Shown: positions 41,355 through 50,333 of the stretch, piece after piece
Layout: every line of letters starts with the position of its first letter
How positions within the stretch are numbered: position 1 is the stretch's first letter
Origin: Sphingobium wenxiniae
Lineage (GTDB): Bacteria; Pseudomonadota; Alphaproteobacteria; Sphingomonadales; Sphingomonadaceae
Length of the DNA stretch: 50,649 bases
Direction: 5' to 3'
NCBI RefSeq assembly: GCF_007830065.1
Contig: NZ_VLKK01000020.1
Coordinates: forward strand, 1 to 50,649
Notes under the pieces: model-generated
Database searches by the model: none
The model's input: the letters and a program-made list of their open reading frames with translations, nothing else
Told to the model about the DNA's origin: nothing
Program-made: the position numbers and the translations under genes

Positions 41355-42863
41355 TCAGTTCACCGGCGGGCGGCGGCGATAGCTGAGCGCTTCGGCGACA
41401 TGCACGCGGCCTACCCGATCAGCTCCGGCAAGGTCGGCGATGGTGCGGGCGACGCGGAGCACACGGGTATAGCCGCGTGCGGACAGCTTCATCGCGGCGG
41501 CGGCCTGGGCCAGCAATTGCCGCCCCGCCTCATCCGGACCCGCCACCTCTTCCAGCTTTTCGCCATCCACCTCCGCATTGGTGCGGGTGCGCGTTCCGGC
41601 ATAGCGCCCCGTCTGCACCGCGCGAGCGGCGGCGACACGCGCGGCGACTTCAGTGGAGCCTTCGGCGGGGGGCGGGAGGACCAGATCGGCCGCCGTCACC
41701 GCCTGCACCTCGACATGCAGGTCGATGCGATCGAGCAGCGGTCCCGACACCTTCGCCTGATAATCCGACGCGCAGCGCGGCGCCCGCGAGCAGGCAAGCG
41801 CGGGATCGCCCAGATGCCCACAACGGCAGGGATTCATGGCGGCGATAAGCTGTACCCGCGCCGGAAAGGTGACATGGGCATTGGCACGCGCCACGGTGAC
41901 TTCGCCGGTTTCGAGCGGCTGGCGCAGGGAATCGAGCACCGCGCGCTGAAATTCCGGCAACTCGTCAAGGAACAATACGCCCAGATGCGCCATGCTGACT
42001 TCGCCGGGCCGGGCGCGCAGACCGCCGCCGACCAGCGCGGCCATGGAAGCGCTGTGATGCGGCGCGCGGAAGGGGCGCGCGCGGCTGATCCGGCCGCCCT
42101 CCAACATGCCCGCCACGCTCGCCACCATGGAGGTTTCGAGCGCTTCGCCCGGCGTCAGTTCGGGGAGGATGCCGGGCAGGCAACTGGCCATCAGCGACTT
42201 GCCCGCGCCCGGAGGACCCGTCATCAACAGGTTATGTCCGCCCGCCGCTGCGATCTCCAGGGCACGCTTGGCGGTTTCCTGTCCCTTCACCTGTTTGAGA
42301 TCGGCGGCGCGCGCGGGCGGCTCCACCGCGCCGGGTTGCGGCGGCGTCAGCGCCGCCGTGCCCTTGAAATGATTGAGGAGGCCCAGGAGATCGGGTGCGG
42401 CGACGACTTCGACCTGTCCCGCCCAGGCCGCTTCCGATCCCTGCGCGACGGGGCAGACGAGGCCCATGTCCCGCTCGCCCGCATGCAGCGCGGCGAGCAG
42501 CACGCCGGGCGTCGGCGCAACCCGTCCGTCGAGGCTGAGTTCACCGACCACCACATAGCCCGCCAGCGTCTCCGCATCGATCACGCCCATCGCGCCCAGC
42601 AGGGCCAGCGCGATGGGCAGGTCGAAATGCGATCCTTCCTTCGGCAGGTCGGCGGGCGAGAGGTTGACCGTGATCCGCTTGGGAGGGAGCGAGAGGCCGA
42701 TGGCGGCGATGGCGTTGCGGACGCGCTCGCGGCTTTCGGCCACCGCCTTGTCGGGCAGGCCGACGACGATGAAATTTGGCAGGCCGGGCACAAGCTGGCA
42801 CTGCACCTCGACGCCGCGCGCCTCCAGCCCGAGATAGGCCACTGTCGATACCGTGGAAACCAA
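41355..42863 (-). CDS. comM: YifB/ComM-family magnesium chelatase-like AAA+ ATPase
   Basis: A 502-residue protein. The N-terminal ChlI-like domain has GLEARGVEVQCQLVPGLPNF and IVVGLPDKAVAESRERVR. The AAA+ domain has Walker A GPPGAGKS (216-223) and Walker B-type GVLFLDELPEF. A C-terminal Mg-chelatase-type lid follows. Homologues (ComM) are helicases that extend DNA branches during natural transformation. No competence genes are nearby. It uses a TTG start that gives the normal family N-terminus. Confidence 0.92.
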   Translation of the reverse strand: MVSTVSTVAYLGLEARGVEVQCQLVPGLPNFIVVGLPDKAVAESRERVRNAIAAIGLSLPPKRITVNLSPADLPKEGSHFDLPIALALLGAMGVIDAETLAGYVVVGELSLDGRVAPTPGVLLAALHAGERDMGLVCPVAQGSEAAWAGQVEVVAAPDLLGLLNHFKGTAALTPPQPGAVEPPARAADLKQVKGQETAKRALEIAAAGGHNLLMTGPPGAGKSLMASCLPGILPELTPGEALETSMVASVAGMLEGGRISRARPFRAPHHSASMAALVGGGLRARPGEVSMAHLGVLFLDELPEFQRAVLDSLRQPLETGEVTVARANAHVTFPARVQLIAAMNPCRCGHLGDPALACSRAPRCASDYQAKVSGPLLDRIDLHVEVQAVTAADLVLPPPAEGSTEVAARVAAARAVQTGRYAGTRTRTNAEVDGEKLEEVAGPDEAGRQLLAQAAAAMKLSARGYTRVLRVARTIADLAGADRVGRVHVAEALSYRRRPPVN

Positions 42864-42896
42864 AGAGCCTCCCCCTGCCCTTTTCCGATTGCCGTT

Positions 42897-43571
42897 TCAG
42901 CCCTGCTCTTCGGACCGCCCCTTGAACCCCTGAGCGACGACATACCATTCGACGCTGCCCTTGCGGCTCGCAGGGGGTTTCGCATGTTTGATCGTCGTGA
43001 AATGCTTTTTCAGCACGGCGAGCAAGTCCGCGTCGGTGCCGCCCGCGAAGACCTTCGCGACGAAAGTGCCGCCCTTACGAAGATTTTCGACCGCGAACCA
43101 TGCCGCGGCCTCCACCAGCGCCATGGTCCGCAAATGGTCGGTCTGCGGATGACCGACCGTGTTCGCCGCCATGTCGGAAATCACAAGGTCGGGCGCTTCG
43201 CCCAGCGCTTCCCGCAGCAGGTCCGGCGCCTTGTCGTCCATGAAGTCCATTTCGAACAGGCTGACGCCGGGAATGGGGTCGGTCGGCAGCAGGTCAATGC
43301 CCACCACCTTCGCCTTGGGGCTGAGTTTCCGCACCACCTGCGCCCAGCCGCCCGGCGCGACGCCCAGATCGACCACGGCGCGCGATCCCTTCACGAAATG
43401 GAATTTCTCGTCCAGTTCGATCAGCTTGAAGGCGGCGCGGCTGCGCCATCCTTCGGCCTTGGCCTTGCGAACATAGGGATCGTTCAGATGCCGCTCCAGC
43501 CAGCGTGTCGATTGCGCGGTGCGCCCCTTCGCCGACTTGACCCGGATCTTGCCTGCGCCCGCGCCCCTCAC
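42897..43571 (-). CDS. rlmE: 23S rRNA (uridine(2552)-2'-O)-methyltransferase
   Basis: A 224-residue FtsJ/RrmJ-family methyltransferase that modifies U2552 in the A-loop of 23S rRNA. Motifs include RAAFKLIELDEKFHF (K of the K-D-K-E set), VVDLGVAPGGWAQVV for SAM, LVISDMAAN with the catalytic Asp, and FVAKVFAGG with the Lys. It starts with GTG and overlaps the ppx stop by four bases (GTGA). Confidence 0.95.
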   Translation of the reverse strand: MRGAGAGKIRVKSAKGRTAQSTRWLERHLNDPYVRKAKAEGWRSRAAFKLIELDEKFHFVKGSRAVVDLGVAPGGWAQVVRKLSPKAKVVGIDLLPTDPIPGVSLFEMDFMDDKAPDLLREALGEAPDLVISDMAANTVGHPQTDHLRTMALVEAAAWFAVENLRKGGTFVAKVFAGGTDADLLAVLKKHFTTIKHAKPPASRKGSVEWYVVAQGFKGRSEEQG

Positions 43572-44683
43572 ATCATGCCTCCGCCGCGTTCCATCAGGCT
43601 CCGTAATATGCCCTCGCGAATGCCCCGGTCCGCGACGCCGAGCCGCTCGGCCGGCCAGATGTCGAGGATCGATTCGAGGATCGCGCAGCCCGCCACCACC
43701 AGATCGGCCCGCTCCGTGCCGATACAGGGCAGCAACTGCCGCTCCGCCAGGTTCATGGCGGAAAGCCGGGCGGAAATGGCGCGCATCGAGGTGGACGGAA
43801 CGATGAGGCCGTCTATCACATGCCGGTCATAACGTTGCAGGTCGAGGTGCAGGCTGGCGAGCGTGGTCACGGTGCCGGACGTGCCGAGCAGCCGGATGCC
43901 TTCCTGATCGCGAGGCAGGCGGCGGGCGATGATGGAGAAAGCTTCCGACACCCGCGCGCGCATCCGGTCATAGGCGGCCAGCCGCTCGCCGGGATCGACA
44001 TGATCGAATGCTTCGCTTTCGGTCAGCGAGACGACGCCCCAGGGAGCGCTGACCCAATCGACGATCTGCGGCGCGCCCTGCCCTCTGGCATCCACCAGCA
44101 CCAGTTCGGTCGATCCGCCGCCAATGTCGAAGATCAGTGCGGGACCGTTGCCCGGCTCCAGAAGGGCGTGGCAACCCAGTACGGCCAGCCGCGCTTCTTC
44201 CTGCGCGCTGATGATGTCGAGCGCTATGCCGGTTTCACGATAGACGCGGTGGATGAATTCCTGCCCGTTGGCGGCGCGGCGGCACGCTTCGGTCGCCACC
44301 GACCGGGCAAGCGTCACATGACGGCGGCGCAGCTTTTCGGCGCAGACTGAAAGCGCGGCGATGGCGCGGTCTATCGCCGCCTCGCTGATGCGGCCGGTCG
44401 CCGCCAGTCCTTCGCCCAGACGGACGATCCGCGAAAAGGCGTCCACCACGATGAACCCGTCCGATGACGGCTTGGCGATCAGCAGGCGGCAGTTGTTAGT
44501 GCCCAGATCAATGGCGGCATAGGCATGGCGGTACTGCGATATATGAGCGGAAGACCCCCGTTTCGACGGGGGAGGAATGACCGCAGCCTTGCTCCCACTG
44601 TCCGGGCCGCTGCGGGCGCGATTGCCCGAAAAACGGCCGGCAGGGCCAGAACTCTGCGGCGATGGGCGGCTGTGCTGCACCAT
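43568..44683 (-). CDS. ppx: Exopolyphosphatase / guanosine pentaphosphatase family protein
   Basis: A 371-residue Ppx/GppA protein of the actin-like ATPase fold. It has phosphate-binding motifs YAAIDLGTNNCRLLIA (about 55-70) and LIFDIGGGSTELVLVD. It is shorter than E. coli Ppx (~513) because it lacks the C-terminal HD-like half, as in many alphaproteobacterial forms. The first ~50 residues are Pro/Ser/Arg-rich and look unstructured. It could hydrolyse polyphosphate or pppGpp; sequence alone does not say which. Translationally coupled with rlmE. Confidence 0.9.
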   Translation of the reverse strand: MVQHSRPSPQSSGPAGRFSGNRARSGPDSGSKAAVIPPPSKRGSSAHISQYRHAYAAIDLGTNNCRLLIAKPSSDGFIVVDAFSRIVRLGEGLAATGRISEAAIDRAIAALSVCAEKLRRRHVTLARSVATEACRRAANGQEFIHRVYRETGIALDIISAQEEARLAVLGCHALLEPGNGPALIFDIGGGSTELVLVDARGQGAPQIVDWVSAPWGVVSLTESEAFDHVDPGERLAAYDRMRARVSEAFSIIARRLPRDQEGIRLLGTSGTVTTLASLHLDLQRYDRHVIDGLIVPSTSMRAISARLSAMNLAERQLLPCIGTERADLVVAGCAILESILDIWPAERLGVADRGIREGILRSLMERGGGMM

Positions 44684-44777
44684 GGCCGTATCTCACTTCA
44701 TCAACGCCGGGCCGGGAGGCTCCGGTACTTGATGCCGAACCTAGGCAGATGCGAGCCAAAGCGCAAGGCGCGTGGAA

Positions 44778-45116
44778 TCAGAGAGGCAGCAGCGCCGCGA
44801 CAATCCAGCGTTCCTCGGCCCGCAGCACGCCCCATGCCCGGGCAGCGGCGCGGCTGTCCATAGCTTCGACGCCGATACCGCTGGATTCCAGATCGCGGAC
44901 GAAGCTGCGGGGCGGCTGGCGCAGATCGGCGCCGGTGCCGAGGAGGAGAAATCCCGGGCGCGGATCGAGATCGAGCAGGTCGCCAAGTGACGCGACCGTC
45001 AGCGCTTCCGATCCAGGCGCATCGTTCCAGGCGAGCGCCCGCACGGGGCTGAGCAGCAGGCCGGTCGGGAAAACATCGTCCTTCACGCGGAAGCCACGGC
45101 CGGAAAAGCCGGTCAC
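44778..45116 (-). CDS. Mth938-like domain protein
   Basis: A protein of at least 112 residues that matches the small Mth938/NDUFAF3-like family: VTGFSGRGFRVKDDVFPTGL, LLLGTGADLRQPP and GVEAMDSRAAARAWGVL. The human relative is a complex I assembly factor; bacterial function is unknown. The annotated start is GTG at 45116. The same frame continues upstream (IELRRDDAGQGPIV), and that also looks like family sequence. The true start may thus lie near or inside the secF end, but no ATG is available there. It follows secF on the same strand, an arrangement common in alphaproteobacteria. Confidence 0.8.
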   Translation of the reverse strand: MTGFSGRGFRVKDDVFPTGLLLSPVRALAWNDAPGSEALTVASLGDLLDLDPRPGFLLLGTGADLRQPPRSFVRDLESSGIGVEAMDSRAAARAWGVLRAEERWIVAALLPL

Positions 45117-45172
45117 GATCGGCCCCTGCCCCGCATCGTCGCGGCGCAGCTCTATCCCGGCGCGCTTGCCGT

Positions 45173-46156
45173 TCAGGGCCGCGCCCCGTCGTCGCGCGGT
45201 CCCACGCGTTCAGCCTGGGCAGCGATGGACTTGCGCTCCTTGCGCTCGCCCGCCTGCGGCGTGAGGCCCAGCGTGATGAGCAGCGAGGAGGACACATAGA
45301 CCGACGAATAAGTGCCGACGACGATGCCCAGCATCATGGCGGCGGTGAAGCCGCGCAACACATGGCCGCCGAACAGCAGCAGCGCACCCAGCGCCAGCAT
45401 GATCGTGACCGACGTCATGACCGTGCGGGGCAGCGTTTCGTTGACGGACAGGTCGATGAGCGATTTCATGTCCATCTTGCGGTATTTCCGCATATTCTCG
45501 CGGATACGGTCGTCGATCACCATCTTGTCGTTGATGGAGTAGCCCACGATCGTCAGCACGGCGGCGACGATATTGAGGTCGAATTCCAACTGGGTGATGG
45601 CGAAGAAACCGAGCGTCATCAACACGTCGTGCATGATCGCGACGAAGGTCGATATGCCGAACTGCCATTCATAGCGGAACCAGGAAAAGATCGCGATGCC
45701 GATCACCGCCAGCATGACGGCCAGCACGCCGTTCCGGATCAGCTCGCCCGACACCTTGCCCGATACCGTGTCATACCGGGAAAAGGTGACGCCGGGGAAC
45801 TCCGCCGTCATCGCCTTGCGCGCCTTTTCAACGATGGCGTTGGCCGCGCCCGCACCGCCCTGCTCGGGGAGCGGCAGGCGGATCTGCACCGTCCTGGGAT
45901 CGCCGAATTGCTGGAGCGATCCGTCACCCACGCCCAGACGGTCGACGGTCGTGCGGACCTTGTCGAGCTGGGGCGGTTGCTGGAATCGGGCTTCGATCAT
46001 CAGGCCGCCGACGAAATCGACACCCAGATTGAGGCCGCGATGAAGCGTCGCGCCGACCGCCAGCACAGTGAGCAGCGCCGTGAGCGCGAACGCCCAGTGC
46101 CGCAGCTTCACAAAGCCGATATTGGTGTTGTCGGGGACGAGCTTAAGCAGTTTCAT
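45173..46156 (-). CDS. secF: Protein translocase subunit SecF
   Basis: A 327-residue membrane protein with six helices. It shows the SecF signatures GLNLGVDFVGGLMIEARF and GYSINDKMVIDDRIRENMRK. With SecD it uses the proton gradient to complete protein export through SecYEG. It follows secD by 18 bases. Confidence 0.97.
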   Translation of the reverse strand: MKLLKLVPDNTNIGFVKLRHWAFALTALLTVLAVGATLHRGLNLGVDFVGGLMIEARFQQPPQLDKVRTTVDRLGVGDGSLQQFGDPRTVQIRLPLPEQGGAGAANAIVEKARKAMTAEFPGVTFSRYDTVSGKVSGELIRNGVLAVMLAVIGIAIFSWFRYEWQFGISTFVAIMHDVLMTLGFFAITQLEFDLNIVAAVLTIVGYSINDKMVIDDRIRENMRKYRKMDMKSLIDLSVNETLPRTVMTSVTIMLALGALLLFGGHVLRGFTAAMMLGIVVGTYSSVYVSSSLLITLGLTPQAGERKERKSIAAQAERVGPRDDGARP

Positions 46157-46174
46157 ATTGTCTCTCCCGCCCCG

Positions 46175-47773
46175 TCAGATGTTGATTTCGGTCGGGCGCT
46201 TGGTGCGCAGCCACCAGGCGGCAAGCACACGCGTGAAGGTCACGGCCGTATACACGCTGGTAGCAATGCCGATCAGCAGCACGATGGCAAAACCCTTGAT
46301 CGGCCCCGATCCCAGCGCCAACATGATGCCGCCCGCAATGGCGTGAGTCACGTTCGCCTCGAAGATGGTGCGGCTGGCTTCCTTATAGCCATATTCGATC
46401 GCCTGCACCACGCCCCGGCCACGTCGCCGCTCTTCGCGAATCCGCTCGTAGATAAGGACGTTGGCGTCCACCGCCGTGCCGATGGTGAGCACGAAACCGG
46501 CGATGCCCGGCAGGGTCAGCGTCGCGCCGAGAATGCCCATCACGCCCAGAATGACCAGCACGTTGATGGTCACGGCGATATTCGCATAAACGCCGAAACG
46601 TCCGTAGCTGAAGAACATGAAGGCCGCGACGGCGACCACGGCGATGACCGAGGCGATCAGGCCTGCGCGAATGGAGTCGGCGCCAAGCTGCGGTCCGACC
46701 GTGCGTTCCTCGACCACCGTCAGCGCGACCGGCAGCTTGCCCGAACGTAGCGCGATGGCGAGCTGGTTGGCGCTCTCGACCGTGAAATTACCGCTGATCT
46801 GCGCGCTGCCGCCCAGAATCGGCTCATTGATGTTCGGCGCGGACAGCACCCTGCCGTCGAGGATGATGGCGAAGGGCCGATTGACGTTCTGCGATGTCAC
46901 CTGCCCGAATTTACGGCCGCCCGATCCATTGAAGCGGATGTTGACGATCGCCTGATTGTTCTGGTCATAGCCCTGCGTCGCGTCGGTCAAATCCTCGCCC
47001 GACACCATCACCTGCCGCTTGACCGCGATCACCGGCATGCGGGATGGATTATCCGGATAGGGCAGGACTTCGCTGCCTACGGGCGCGCGGCCCTGCGCCA
47101 CTTCGGCGGGATTGGCGGTGACGTCGACCAGCTTGAATTCAAGCTTCGCGGTCTGGCCCAGAAGGTCTTTCAGCGCCTTGGGGTTCTGAAGGCCCGGGAC
47201 CTGCACGACGATGCGGTTGTCGCCCTGCTGCTGGATGGTGGGTTCGCGGGTGCCCATTTCATCGATGCGCTTGCGGATGACCTCGGTCGCGACTTCCATC
47301 GCGCTCTTGACCGCATTGTTGATGCCCGCATCGGTGGGCGTGATGACGATGGTGGAGCTGTTCACCACCTCGACATTGAAGTCGCGCTGGCCGGTGAGAC
47401 CCGCGCCCTGCGTCAGCGGCCGGATGCGCTCGACGGCGGCATCGACCTGCGCGGGGTCGCGGACCATGAAGCTGAGCTTCCCGTCGCGGCTGGAGATGTC
47501 ACCCACCGCGATGCGCGGATCGCCCCGGCGCAGTTCGGTGCGGACCTGCTCCTCCATATTGGTGAGTCGCTGTTTCGCGACATCCTGGGTGGAGGCTTCC
47601 AGCAGCAGGTGGCTGCCGCCGGAAAGGTCGAGGCCCAGATTCACGCGAGTCTGCATGAATCGGGGCAGCTTTTCGACGGCCTGTTCCGGAAGGAAGCTGG
47701 GCACGGCGCACAGGATGCCGATGACCAGCGGCAGCAGGATCGCGGCGACCGCCCAGCGCGAGAAGTTCAGCAT
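46175..47773 (-). CDS. secD: Protein translocase subunit SecD
   Basis: A 532-residue membrane protein with an N-terminal helix, the large periplasmic P1 region and five C-terminal helices. Signatures include LGLDLSGGSHLLLEA and the C-terminal IGTAVDANVLIYERIREERR. It lies between yajC and secF, the standard yajC-secD-secF order. Confidence 0.97.
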   Translation of the reverse strand: MLNFSRWAVAAILLPLVIGILCAVPSFLPEQAVEKLPRFMQTRVNLGLDLSGGSHLLLEASTQDVAKQRLTNMEEQVRTELRRGDPRIAVGDISSRDGKLSFMVRDPAQVDAAVERIRPLTQGAGLTGQRDFNVEVVNSSTIVITPTDAGINNAVKSAMEVATEVIRKRIDEMGTREPTIQQQGDNRIVVQVPGLQNPKALKDLLGQTAKLEFKLVDVTANPAEVAQGRAPVGSEVLPYPDNPSRMPVIAVKRQVMVSGEDLTDATQGYDQNNQAIVNIRFNGSGGRKFGQVTSQNVNRPFAIILDGRVLSAPNINEPILGGSAQISGNFTVESANQLAIALRSGKLPVALTVVEERTVGPQLGADSIRAGLIASVIAVVAVAAFMFFSYGRFGVYANIAVTINVLVILGVMGILGATLTLPGIAGFVLTIGTAVDANVLIYERIREERRRGRGVVQAIEYGYKEASRTIFEANVTHAIAGGIMLALGSGPIKGFAIVLLIGIATSVYTAVTFTRVLAAWWLRTKRPTEINI

Positions 47774-47780
47774 CGCGGGT

Positions 47781-48116
47781 TCAGTCGTTCGCGGGCTTGG
47801 CGGTCATGGGATCGACGACATCGGACAGGGTGCCCTTGACGGCCTTCACCTTCATGCCCGGCGCGAGTTCGACATCGACATAGATGTCGTCGACCCGGAC
47901 GACCTTGCCGACAAGGCCGCCGCCGGTGACGACCTGATCACCCTTCTTCACCGCCTCGATCTTGGTCTTGTGATCCTTCATCCGCTTTTGCTGCGGGCGG
48001 ATCAGCAGGAACCAGAAGACCACGAAGATCAGGACCAGCGGCAACATCTGCACCAGCATGGAAGCGCCGGAAGCTTGCCCGCCGGCGGTCTGGGCAAAGG
48101 CTGGAGTTATGAGCAT
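47781..48116 (-). CDS. yajC: Sec translocon accessory subunit YajC
   Basis: A 111-residue protein with one membrane helix (MLPLVLIFVVFWFLLIRPQQ) followed by a basic, soluble region with VKKGDQVVTGGGLVGKVV. The ATG at 48116 (MLITPAFAQ) is the typical family start; the frame is open upstream to 48212. Leads the yajC-secD-secF operon. Confidence 0.95.
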   Translation of the reverse strand: MLITPAFAQTAGGQASGASMLVQMLPLVLIFVVFWFLLIRPQQKRMKDHKTKIEAVKKGDQVVTGGGLVGKVVRVDDIYVDVELAPGMKVKAVKGTLSDVVDPMTAKPAND

Positions 48117-48301
48117 GGGTGGGACTTTCGCCTTGTTCTCTTGTCCAATCGCGGGCGCGCGGCACCCACGGATCAAAGGCGGGCGGCTAACACAGCGGGA
48201 CCGGCGAGGCAATATGATTAGGGAATGGGGCAGAACGCAAAAAGCGGTGATCGAAGCCCTTGCATGTTAAACGACATGCATCTATGTGCCGCGGCTCCGG
48301 T

Positions 48302-48378
48302 CGGGACGTAGCGCAGCCTGGTAGCGCATCACACTGGGGGTGTGGGGGTCGGAGGTTCGAATCCTCTCGTCCCGACCA
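48302..48378 (+). tRNA. tRNA-Pro (anticodon GGG)
   Basis: A 77-base tRNA including an encoded CCA end. Acceptor arms CGGGACG and CGTCCCG pair. The D arm uses GCGC/GCGC, the anticodon stem TCACA/TGTGG has one wobble pair, and the loop CTGGGGG gives anticodon GGG. The T arm is GGAGGTTCGAATCCTC-like. It lies upstream of and divergent from yajC, and its 3' end is 22 bases from a truncated gene of apparently foreign origin, so it may have served as an integration site. Confidence 0.97.
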
Positions 48379-48381
48379 AGT

Positions 48382-48421
48382 AAAACCGCCGTTTCTTGCT
48401 CAGCGCAGGGAACGGCGTTTT
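48382..48421. terminator. Predicted bidirectional terminator after tRNA-Pro
   Basis: AAAACcGCCGTT (48382-48393) and AACGGCGTTTT (48411-48421) form a stem with a 17-base loop. A T-rich end on the plus strand fits termination of the tRNA transcript, and the A-rich left arm gives a T-run on the minus strand. The stop codon of the stub at 48400 lies in its loop. Confidence 0.65.
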
Positions 48422-48648
48422 AGTTTCAGCAAGTACGGTGCGAGTTTTCGAAGAAGCAGGAGCGACAGATTGAGACGTCCCGCGATCCTGCCGGTAGTCG
48501 ATACCATGCCGTCGCCATAGCGCATTGCGTTGGCCACGTCGAAGCGATCAATGACCGCATTTGGATAACGCCCAGACATTACCTCAGTCAGAAGCTCAGG
48601 CGTGACGGCTTTCGCCTCGATAGGAAAGGTGAAGGGATGGTCGATCAT
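48400..48648 (-). pseudogene. N-terminal stub of a probable phosphotransferase (APH-like) gene
   Basis: An 82-residue frame starting MIDHPFTFPIEAKAVTPELL. The first ~60 residues (TPELLTEVMSGRYPNAVIDR, then DGMVSTTGRIAG) resemble the start of aminoglycoside-phosphotransferase/ecdysteroid-kinase-like proteins found in catabolic gene clusters, which normally exceed 330 residues. The rest is a basic tail that ends in the tRNA terminator, so the gene is cut short. Its ATG overlaps the P450 stop (ATGA), showing it was once coupled to it. Identification is tentative; it could also be a short unknown protein. Confidence 0.45.
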
Positions 48649-49877
48649 GGACGCTCTTCCCGGTGAGCAATGGCCCTTGCACCCCAGACCAACGGCAACT
48701 GGCGAATTGAGGTGATCGAACTGGCGAAAATGGGGATGCTGGCGCCTGGCTCGATTGTGAAAGGCGGAAGCATAGACAACAGCTCTTCCATTGCGATTAC
48801 GAGTTCGCGGCGGGCGAGATGCATGCCGATGCAACGGTGCATGCCGCTGCCGAAGGCGAGATGGCTCGGCCTTCGGTCGAGGCGCACTTCATTGGGTGCA
48901 TCCCAGGCTTCGGGATCGCGCGCAGCCAGCATTGTGGAAAGCGCAACCTTGTCGCCTGCCCGCATAAAGACGCCGTGAAAATCGGTGTCCCGCGTCACCG
49001 TGCGATAAACAGTGATCGCCGAATAGGCGCGCAAAAGCTCCTCGACCGCCAGCGGTATCCGGGACGGATCGGCGCGCAGTGTCGCCTGATGGTTCGCATG
49101 CGTCGCAAGATGATGATATTGCAGCCCTAAATTGGTCGCCACAGTATCGAGGCCCCCGAGGAACATATTGAAATAATATCCGAAAATCATGTCGTCGGTC
49201 CACGGAGCGCCGTTGAACCGATAAGCAAAGACATGGCTGATGAGATCATCGCGCGGGGCTCGGCGGCGCTCCGCCAGCTTCTGCATCAGATAGTCCTTCA
49301 CCGCACTGGTCGCGTCGTTCCGTACGGCCATCTCGGGGCTCTGCAAGGATGCGCCCCAGCCGGTGAACAAATCAAAATCATCCGCAGGCAGTCCGAAAAG
49401 CTCGAGAAAAATCGTGACAGGAAAAGGGACGGCGAATTCAGCGACGAAGTCGCACCGTCCATTGTCGGCAAATCGCTGTATCAAGGTGCGTGCGCGTTCC
49501 CGGACTCGCTCATTGAGCGCAAACATCTTCTGGGGCGTAAACTCGGCGTTGAGCGAACGGCGCGCCTCGTCATGGATCGCCCCGTCCAACTCAGATGGCA
49601 CCAACTGCCAGCTCTCGCCCATCAGCGATGCAAAACCTGTCAGGTCGTTGCTACTGAACAGGTCGTCGGCATTGAACGCTTCTTTCAGATATTCAGCCTT
49701 ACGAATGACCCATCCACCGCTTCCATCGACCCAGATATTCGCGCACCAGTAAATAGGAGGTTTGCCATGCTCCTCTGGAATTCGCGTCTCGAAGATATTG
49801 TCATAATGAATGGCGCGGTCGGCCACCGGGCAGTCAAATATCAGTTCGGGCGGCACGTGCTCGGTCGGACGTTTCAT
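48645..49877 (-). CDS. Cytochrome P450 (P450cam-like)
   Basis: A 410-residue soluble bacterial P450 with all key motifs. The I-helix oxygen-activation motif is GGLDT (241-245). The K-helix ExxR is E280-R283. The heme-binding loop FGSGMHRCIG has the thiolate ligand Cys349. The region from GGLDTV to the C-terminal LPLVWGA closely follows the pattern of P450cam (CYP101), including EFHGV-type DFHGVFMRAGD. A monooxygenase of a terpenoid, steroid or aromatic substrate is likely; substrate is unknown. No ferredoxin or reductase gene is nearby. GGAGAGGAG precedes the ATG. Base composition looks lower in GC than the core genes. Confidence 0.95.
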   Translation of the reverse strand: MKRPTEHVPPELIFDCPVADRAIHYDNIFETRIPEEHGKPPIYWCANIWVDGSGGWVIRKAEYLKEAFNADDLFSSNDLTGFASLMGESWQLVPSELDGAIHDEARRSLNAEFTPQKMFALNERVRERARTLIQRFADNGRCDFVAEFAVPFPVTIFLELFGLPADDFDLFTGWGASLQSPEMAVRNDATSAVKDYLMQKLAERRRAPRDDLISHVFAYRFNGAPWTDDMIFGYYFNMFLGGLDTVATNLGLQYHHLATHANHQATLRADPSRIPLAVEELLRAYSAITVYRTVTRDTDFHGVFMRAGDKVALSTMLAARDPEAWDAPNEVRLDRRPSHLAFGSGMHRCIGMHLARRELVIAMEELLSMLPPFTIEPGASIPIFASSITSIRQLPLVWGARAIAHREERP

Positions 49878-49938
49878 CTGCAGTCTCCTCTCCGCTCTTT
49901 TTTCGCCATCCCCCGCTATCGACCGACCGCGTTCGCGA

Positions 49939-50333
49939 TCAGGCAGCGCGATCGAGCATTACCACCTGCGCTGTCGGCCGGATGGTCGCGGTAGCGCCCA
50001 GAGTTCTGAAGAAAATTGCGCCACGCGCTCGGCCGCGCGTGTCCAGCCAATTGGGATGGCCGGGGTCAGATGCTGAGATCCAGAAAGTTGCTCCATCTCC
50101 TGACAGAAGGGCCGTGGCACCATTATAATTGGCGCCGGGTATGATCTCGAGCCAATGCGTCAACGTCTGGATCATCCAGTAGGTGCAGGGTGGTATGGCG
50201 ACGTCGACACGCAGCGCCTCGCCGGGCTGCAAATCGAAATAACCGCTAAAATATCGTGTGTCCGGATCGCCCTGGACTTTGTCATTCAGGGTATCCGGCA
50301 GGGGAATGATGCAATTAGGTGCTGTTGCCAGCA
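49939..50333 (-). pseudogene. DUF1214-type protein, C-terminal fragment truncated by IS21 element
   Basis: The frame is open from 50370 but bases above 50333 belong to the insertion element, leaving about 130 genuine residues. They match the C-terminal DUF1214 domain: FSGYFDLQPGEALRVDV, YWMIQTLTHWLE, then DPGHPNWLDTRGRARG and an FFRTLG-like end. Full DUF1254/DUF1214-type proteins run 350-450 residues. The fragment lies 61 bases upstream of the P450 gene on the same strand, so it was probably the preceding gene in the same operon. Function of the family is unknown; members often sit in catabolic clusters. Confidence 0.7.

Noticed and set aside
41325..43832. 835-codon open frame on the plus strand
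   Set aside because: It is the antisense shadow of comM, rlmE and ppx, which are well supported on the minus strand; its product is low-complexity, rich in Arg, His and Gly.
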